Assembly: GCF_005222755.1 (NCBI RefSeq)
Contig: NZ_STGD01000011.1
Span: 124,001 to 188,000 of the forward strand
Origin: Roseomonas sp. HF4
Lineage (GTDB): Bacteria; Pseudomonadota; Alphaproteobacteria; Acetobacterales; Acetobacteraceae
DNA: 64,000 bases
Direction of reading: 5' to 3'
Shown: positions 59,587 to 64,000 of the stretch, piece after piece
Position numbering within the stretch: the stretch's first letter is position 1
Layout of the letters: the number at the start of each line of letters is the position of its first letter
Made by a program: the position numbers and the translations under genes
The notes under the pieces: model-generated
What the model was told of the DNA's origin: nothing
Databases searched by the model: none
Seen by the model: only the letters and a program-made list of their open reading frames with translations

Positions 59587-59985
59587 TCAGGCCGGCGTGA
59601 ACATCGGCACCGGCGCGCCGCCGTCCTCGGTGGCCTTCAGCACGACCTTCACCTTCTGGCCGATCTTCAGCGCATCGAGGTCGCAATCCACGATATTCGT
59701 GAAGATACGCGGCCCTTCGTCGAGTTCGACATAGGCAGGCGCGTGCGGCTCCTTCGAGCGCATGACCGTGAAGGAATAGATGGTGCCCGTGCCCTTCGCC
59801 TCGACCAGCTCGATGTTGTTCGACAGCGTGAAGGGCGAGCAGCCGCGCGGATACCAGAAGTGCTTGCCGGTATCCTTGCACAGCCCGATCAGGAACTTGC
59901 CCGCGCGCGCGGCGTCCCAGAACGGCTTGGTGGTGGGGTCTTCCTTCGGCGCCGGGATGGCGCGGTTGGCGGCTTGGGTCGCCAT
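59587..59985 (-). CDS. DUF35 OB-fold acyl-CoA-associated protein with degenerate zinc ribbon
   Basis: This 132-residue protein follows the DUF35 plan: an N-terminal rubredoxin-like zinc ribbon and a C-terminal OB-fold (EAKGTGTIYSFTVMR). The ribbon keeps only two Cys (LCKDTG and RGCSPF), where family members usually have two CxxC pairs. DUF35 proteins partner SCP2-like thiolases, aldolases or hydratases; the thiolase gene lies 5 bases upstream on the same strand. A role as the accessory subunit of that thiolase is likely. Confidence 0.88.
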   Translation of the reverse strand: MATQAANRAIPAPKEDPTTKPFWDAARAGKFLIGLCKDTGKHFWYPRGCSPFTLSNNIELVEAKGTGTIYSFTVMRSKEPHAPAYVELDEGPRIFTNIVDCDLDALKIGQKVKVVLKATEDGGAPVPMFTPA

Positions 59986-59990
59986 GGTGA

Positions 59991-61163
59991 TCACTCCCGC
60001 TCCATGATGAGGGTGGCCGAGCCGTGCCGGTGGCCGAGCAGCCCGCCGATGCCGTTGGCAAGCGCCAGCTTGCAGCCCGGCACCTGCACCTTGGCGTGCG
60101 CTTCGCCACGCAGCTGGCGGACGGCCTCGATCACCTTGGTCATGCCGCCGCGGTTGGCCGGGTGGTTGTTGCACAGCCCGCCGCCATCCGTGTTGAACGG
60201 CAGCTTGCCGACGCCCGAGATCAGGTTGCCGTCTGCGACGAAGGCCCCGCCCTTGCCCTTCTCCGCGAAGCCCAGGTCCTCCAGCTGCATCAGCACCGTG
60301 ATGGTGAAGCTGTCGTAGATCGAGGCGTACTGGATGTCCGCGGGCTTCACGCCCGCTTCCGCGAAGGCGGCCGCGCCGGATTGCCGCGCGGCGGAATAGG
60401 TCAGGTCGACACCGCCGCCGGCCTGGTTCTTGGTAGCCTCGGCGCAGCCGAGCACCTTGACCAGCGGGCGCTTCAGCTTCTTCGCGATCTCCGGCCGCGC
60501 GACGATCAGCGCACCGCCGCCATCCGAGATGACGCAGCAGTCGAGCCGGTGCAGCGGGTCGCTCACCATGGGCGAGTTCACCACGTCCTCGACCGTCACG
60601 ACCTTGGGGAGCATGGCGTGCGGGTTGTGCTGCGCGTGCTGCGACGCGGCGACCTTGATCCAGGCGAGCTGCTCGGACGTCGTGCCGTATTCGTACATGT
60701 GGCGCGCCGCGACATTCGCGTACGAGGTCACGACGGTGCGTGCCATCGGGATCTCGAACGGGTCGTCCGGGATGTTCGGCGCCCAGGAGCGCGGCACGGT
60801 GCCCGTCGCCATGCCTTCGGCGCGCGGGCGCCCGGCCAGCGTGATGAGCGCGATGTTGCAGCGCCCTTCCCTGATGGCCTGCGCCGCGTGGCCGACATGC
60901 ATGACATAGGAACAGCCGCCCATGTCCGTGCTGTCGACATGGCGGAGCTTCGTCAGCCCCATGTAGTCGGCCATGTTGAGCGGCCCGAGGCCCGGCGCGG
61001 CGCCGGTGCAGAAGAAGCCGTCCACGTCGTCCTTGGTCAGGCCGGCATCCTGGAGCGCGCCGTAGGCGACCTCCGCGTGCAACTGGGCGACCGACTGGCC
61101 CTCGGCCTTGCGCGTCGGGTGCTCGAAGGCCCCGACGATATAGGCTGCGCCGTTGATGCTCAT
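59991..61163 (-). CDS. SCP2-type thiolase family protein (acetyl-CoA acetyltransferase-like)
   Basis: This 390-residue thiolase-fold protein is of the lipid-transfer-protein/SCP2 thiolase branch. A likely catalytic Cys is in TDMGGCSYVMHVGHA, and a His loop lies near the end (GHRHGSATLIMERE). NNHPANRGG and the VDGFFCTGA segment are typical. Such proteins cleave 3-oxoacyl-CoA or, when bound to DUF35 partners, act as retro-aldolases. The DUF35 gene follows by 5 bases. Which of the two reactions applies cannot be told here. Confidence 0.88.
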   Translation of the reverse strand: MSINGAAYIVGAFEHPTRKAEGQSVAQLHAEVAYGALQDAGLTKDDVDGFFCTGAAPGLGPLNMADYMGLTKLRHVDSTDMGGCSYVMHVGHAAQAIREGRCNIALITLAGRPRAEGMATGTVPRSWAPNIPDDPFEIPMARTVVTSYANVAARHMYEYGTTSEQLAWIKVAASQHAQHNPHAMLPKVVTVEDVVNSPMVSDPLHRLDCCVISDGGGALIVARPEIAKKLKRPLVKVLGCAEATKNQAGGGVDLTYSAARQSGAAAFAEAGVKPADIQYASIYDSFTITVLMQLEDLGFAEKGKGGAFVADGNLISGVGKLPFNTDGGGLCNNHPANRGGMTKVIEAVRQLRGEAHAKVQVPGCKLALANGIGGLLGHRHGSATLIMERE

Positions 61164-61229
61164 GGCGGGGGCTGTTCCTCCTGTGGTTCGTGCGGGCGGC
61201 AGGGAAGCAGCGCCGACCGTGGCTGTCGA

Positions 61230-61360
61230 GGGGCCGGGGCGGGAACCTCCCCCGCGACCGCCGCCGTCCCTGGCATCCGATGCTGCCGCTGCCAGGCCGG
61301 GCGCCGGCGCCGAGGGCGAGGACGGGCGATCCGGGGAGGGTCCCGCTCGCCCGGACCCTC
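61230..61360. repeat. Degenerate hairpin repeat, copy F
   Basis: The gap between the CaiB-type gene and the thiolase gene contains GGGAACCTCCCCCG (61241-61254) and a CGGGCGA / TCGCCCG pair. It resembles the dispersed repeat family by position and by GGGAA-TCCCCC content, but no long perfect stem is present. Confidence 0.35.
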
Positions 61361-62534
61361 AGACGGCCCTGGCGGCCTTCAGCGCGGCGATTTCCGCCGC
61401 GTCGAAGCCGAATTCGGACAGCACCTCGTCGGTATGCTGCCCGCGCTCGGGCGTCGGGTTCCTGGCGCAGTCCACGCCCGCGATCTGCATCGGCGCGCGC
61501 ACCACGTTGAGCGGGCCGAGGCGCGGGTGCTGCACCGTCATCTCCAGCCCCAGGTGCTTCACCTGCTCGTCGGCGAAGACCTCGTCCATGGAATAGACCG
61601 GGCCGCAGGGCACGCCTTCCCTGTTGAACTTCGCGACCCAGTTGGCCGAGGTGTCGGTCTGGGTCACGCGCTCGATGATAGCGTTCACCTTGGCGCGGTT
61701 CTGGCTGCGCAGCTTGTCGGTGGCGATGTCGGGGTCCTTCGCCTCCTCCTGAATGCCCAGCACCTTCACGATGCGCTCCCACATCACCTGGCCGCCGCCG
61801 GCGATGTTCATGACGCCGTCACTGGTCCTGAACAGCCCGGTCGGGATGGTGGTCGGGTGGTCGTTGCCGGCCTGCTTCGGCACCTCGTGCTTCATGGTCC
61901 AGCGCGTCGCCTGGAAGTCCATCATGGCGATCATGGCTTCGAGCAGCGAGACATGCACCCAGCGGCCCTTGCCCGTCGCTTCCCGCTCGAGCAGCGCCAC
62001 CATGATGCCCAGCGCGCAGTAGAGGCCGGCTGTCAGGTCCGCGACCGGGATGCCCGCCCGCACCGGCCCCTGGCCGGGCAGGCCGGTCACGCTCATGAGC
62101 CCGCCCATGCCCTGGGCGATCTGATCGAAGCCCGGGCGCTTCGCATAGGGCCCGTCCTGCCCGAAGCCCGAGATGGACCCCAGCACGATGCGCGGGTTGA
62201 CCGCAGCCAGGCTGTCGTAGTCGACGCCGAGCCGGTTCTTCACGTCCGGGCGGTAATTCTCGACCACCACGTCGGCCTTGGCCACCATGCGGCGGAACGC
62301 GGCCAGGCCCTCGGGGGACTTCAGGTTCAGCGTCATCGCCCGCTTGTTGCGGTGGACATGCTGGAAATCCGGCCCGTCGCGCTCGCCGCCCAGGCCCTTG
62401 CCGGTGTCGACCTCGTCCGTCGCCTCGATCTTGATGACGTTGGCGCCCCAGTCGGCGAGCTGGCGCACGCAGGTCGGGCCGGAGCGCACGCGTGTCAGGT
62501 CGAGCACGGTGAAGCGGGCAAGCGGCAGGGTCAT
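61359..62534 (-). CDS. CaiB/BaiF family CoA-transferase
   Basis: This 391-residue family III CoA-transferase swaps CoA between carboxylic acids. Visible landmarks are VLDLTRVRSGPTCVRQLADWGA, the catalytic Asp in PVADLTAG, and FQHVHRNKRAMTLNL. It probably activates an imported acid using a CoA donor. It lies upstream of the thiolase, DUF35 and TRAP genes on the same strand, so it fits an uptake and CoA-dependent breakdown pathway. The ATG at 62534 gives the standard N-terminus; an in-frame start upstream adds 17 residues without family match. Confidence 0.92.
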   Translation of the reverse strand: MTLPLARFTVLDLTRVRSGPTCVRQLADWGANVIKIEATDEVDTGKGLGGERDGPDFQHVHRNKRAMTLNLKSPEGLAAFRRMVAKADVVVENYRPDVKNRLGVDYDSLAAVNPRIVLGSISGFGQDGPYAKRPGFDQIAQGMGGLMSVTGLPGQGPVRAGIPVADLTAGLYCALGIMVALLEREATGKGRWVHVSLLEAMIAMMDFQATRWTMKHEVPKQAGNDHPTTIPTGLFRTSDGVMNIAGGGQVMWERIVKVLGIQEEAKDPDIATDKLRSQNRAKVNAIIERVTQTDTSANWVAKFNREGVPCGPVYSMDEVFADEQVKHLGLEMTVQHPRLGPLNVVRAPMQIAGVDCARNPTPERGQHTDEVLSEFGFDAAEIAALKAARAV

Positions 62535-62651
62535 GGGTGGTCCTCCTCGGCGCGCCCTGTTGGCATCGGCAGGGCCGGGCCGCAAGACACCCGCTTGACG
62601 GCCCGGCCCATCCCGCTACGCCTTGCGCCGCATCAGACGGGACGGAGCGCC

Positions 62652-63434
62652 ATGAGCGACGAGATTCTCCACGAAGTCCGGGACGGCGGCATCGCCTGGA
62701 CAACCTTCAATCGCCCGCAGGCGCGCAACGCCATGCTGTTCTCGATGTACGAGCGCCTCCAGCAGCTCGCGGTCGAGATCGACGCCGACCCGTCCATCCG
62801 CGTCTGGGTGCTGACCGGCGCCGGCGGCAAGGCCTTTGCGTCGGGCACCGACATCAGCCAGTTCCGCGAATTCAAGACCGCCGAGGACGCGCTGGCCTAC
62901 GAGGCGCGGATCGACAAAGTGCTGGGTGCGCTCGAGGGCTGCAACACGCCGATCATCGCGGCGATCGCCGGCGCCTGCACGGGCGGCGGCCTCGGCATCG
63001 CCGGGTGCTGCGACATCCGCATCTGCGACACCTCCGCCCGCTTCGGCCTGCCGATCGCCAAGACGCTGGGCAATATCCTCAACATGAACAACTTCGCGCG
63101 CTTCTACGCGCTGGTTGGCCCGGCGGCGGTCGCGGAGATGATCATGACCTCCCGCCTGTTTTCCTCGGCCGAGGCGAAGCACATCGGCCTGGTCTCCGAG
63201 GTGCTGGACACCCAGGAGGCCGTGGCGGCGCGCGCGATGGAACTCGCGACCACGATGAAGGACCTCGCGCCGCTGACACTGAAGGCGACCAAGATCGCGC
63301 TGCGCCGGCTCCGCCATGCGACCGGCGAGGTCGAGGGCGACGACCTCGTGACCATGTGCTTCACCAGCGCCGACTTCCAGGAAGGCGTCGATGCCTTCCT
63401 CAACAAGCGCGCGCCGAAGTTCCAGGGCAAGTAG
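62652..63434 (+). CDS. Enoyl-CoA hydratase/isomerase family protein
   Basis: This 260-residue crotonase-superfamily protein has its oxyanion-hole loops in FASGTDISQF and CTGGGLGIAG. The catalytic Glu positions of hydratases are not obvious in TGGGLGIAGCCD and GLPIAKTLGN, so an isomerase, hydrolase or decarboxylase activity is possible. It is divergent from the CaiB-type gene with 117 bases between, so both may share a control region. The ATG at 62652 follows GACGGAGCGC. It is the only plus-strand gene in this metabolic group. Confidence 0.9.
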   Translation: MSDEILHEVRDGGIAWTTFNRPQARNAMLFSMYERLQQLAVEIDADPSIRVWVLTGAGGKAFASGTDISQFREFKTAEDALAYEARIDKVLGALEGCNTPIIAAIAGACTGGGLGIAGCCDIRICDTSARFGLPIAKTLGNILNMNNFARFYALVGPAAVAEMIMTSRLFSSAEAKHIGLVSEVLDTQEAVAARAMELATTMKDLAPLTLKATKIALRRLRHATGEVEGDDLVTMCFTSADFQEGVDAFLNKRAPKFQGK

Positions 63435-63443
63435 CGCCCGGCA

Positions 63444-64000
63444 TCAATCCCCCCGCGCTGCCCCGTCGCGGCGCGGGTCGGCCGCGCCCTCCAGGCCCCG
63501 CGTATCGCGGCGGAGGATCTGCAGGCCGGTGCTGATGTCGACCAGGCGCGGCTCGTGGCCCATCGCGCGCAGCGCCTCGGCCAGCGGCGCGGCGGCGCTG
63601 TTGCGCTCGATCTCGACCGCCACGGCCTGAGCGCCGATCCGTGGCCGCGCGACCGCCTCGCCCGGCGTCCGGTTCCAGGCCAGCATCTCGACCAGCGCCA
63701 TCGCCACCGCGTCGATGATGCGCGCGCCGCCGCCGGCGCCGAGCACGATCTCGGGCGCGCCGTCGGCGCCGAGGACGATGGTCGGCGCCATCGTCGTGGC
63801 GGGCCGCTTGCCCCCCTGCATGCGGTTCTGCGCCGGCGCCGTCGCGGTGCCGGGATTGACCGCGAAGTTCGTCATCGCGTTGTTCAGCGAGAACCCCGCG
63901 GCCACGAGGTCGGCACCGAAGTTGAGGTTGTTCGTCGTGGTGAACGCGATGGCATTGCCCGCGCCGTCCACGACCGAGACATGCGAGGTCGCGGCCTCGG
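63444..64000 (-). CDS. ggt: Gamma-glutamyltransferase family protein, C-terminal part, partial at window edge
   Basis: The minus-strand frame is open to base 64000, so only the C-terminal ~185 residues are present. They correspond to the small subunit of gamma-glutamyltransferases, which starts with the nucleophilic Thr created by self-cleavage. ATSHVSVVDGAGNA matches that junction. NNAMTNFAV, GKRPATTMAPTIV and the GAGGGARIIDAV loop are family motifs. The enzyme moves the gamma-glutamyl group of glutathione or related amides, usually in the periplasm. It is convergent with the hydratase gene, 9 bases apart. Confidence 0.88.
   Translation of the reverse strand, partial: EAATSHVSVVDGAGNAIAFTTTNNLNFGADLVAAGFSLNNAMTNFAVNPGTATAPAQNRMQGGKRPATTMAPTIVLGADGAPEIVLGAGGGARIIDAVAMALVEMLAWNRTPGEAVARPRIGAQAVAVEIERNSAAAPLAEALRAMGHEPRLVDISTGLQILRRDTRGLEGAADPRRDGAARGD

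Noticed and set aside
60024-62651. Very long plus-strand extension in front of the enoyl-CoA hydratase gene
   Set aside because: This part of the frame is antisense to the thiolase and CoA-transferase genes and shows no domain; the real start is the ATG at 62652.

Overview
The window is a 64 kb, very GC-rich, densely coded chromosomal segment. It most likely comes from an alphaproteobacterium of the Acetobacteraceae (Roseomonas-like); the family assignment is inference. Supporting signs are a CtrA cell-cycle regulator, a short-form Coq7, a helicase / S4 / FdxA / CarD block, an AcpXL-type acyl carrier cluster, and many Bug, TRAP and ABC solute receptors. I see no phage genes, no insertion sequences and no CRISPR array. 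One tRNA gene, tRNA-Leu(CAA), is present.

Layout. 1-3633: the 3' end of a chemotaxis operon (hybrid cheA end, cheW, cheY-like, cheB, cheR), convergent with ctrA (3716-4480). 4624-5514: an epoxide-hydrolase-like enzyme. 5631-11004: a minus-strand six-gene set (acpXL, fabZXL, fabF2XL, fabF1XL, adh2XL, lpxXL in transcription order) that matches the rhizobial pathway for a very-long-chain hydroxy fatty acid on lipid A. After a 0.7 kb gap and the tRNA come a cupin protein, a GST, dsbB-coq7, a sugar-type ABC importer without its ATPase, an HNH nuclease, an esterase, gluQ and a small K+ channel.

20116-33665 is rich in organic-acid and amide catabolism: a Bug receptor, an enoyl-CoA hydratase, a peptide-type SBP with NIPSNAP and M20 proteins, a GntR regulator divergent from tcuA-tcuB (tricarballylate oxidation), a secreted aspzincin protease, a second M20 peptidase, a D-tartrate dehydratase, a methyltransferase and a MipA-type porin. 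33829-40922 holds periplasmic copper proteins, thpR, tesA divergent from ybbA-ybbP, a lipoprotein and a BI-1 protein. 41878-46810 is the carD, fdxA, S4 protein and Suv3-like helicase block. An MFS permease, aconitase, ccmA-ccmB, gpsA, rlmJ, an alginate-lyase-fold protein and a CHAP lipoprotein follow.

56480-63434 combines a complete TRAP transporter with a DUF35 protein, a thiolase, a CaiB-type CoA-transferase and an enoyl-CoA hydratase. This looks like uptake and CoA-dependent breakdown of an unidentified carboxylate. The window ends inside a gamma-glutamyltransferase gene.

The most notable observations are the AcpXL cluster with one ketosynthase lacking its cysteine, a CarD protein with a long histone-H1-like tail, a dispersed hairpin repeat found only between co-directional genes, palindromes upstream of ctrA and tcuA, and the TRAP/DUF35/thiolase locus. 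No clearly novel defence or mobile system is visible.
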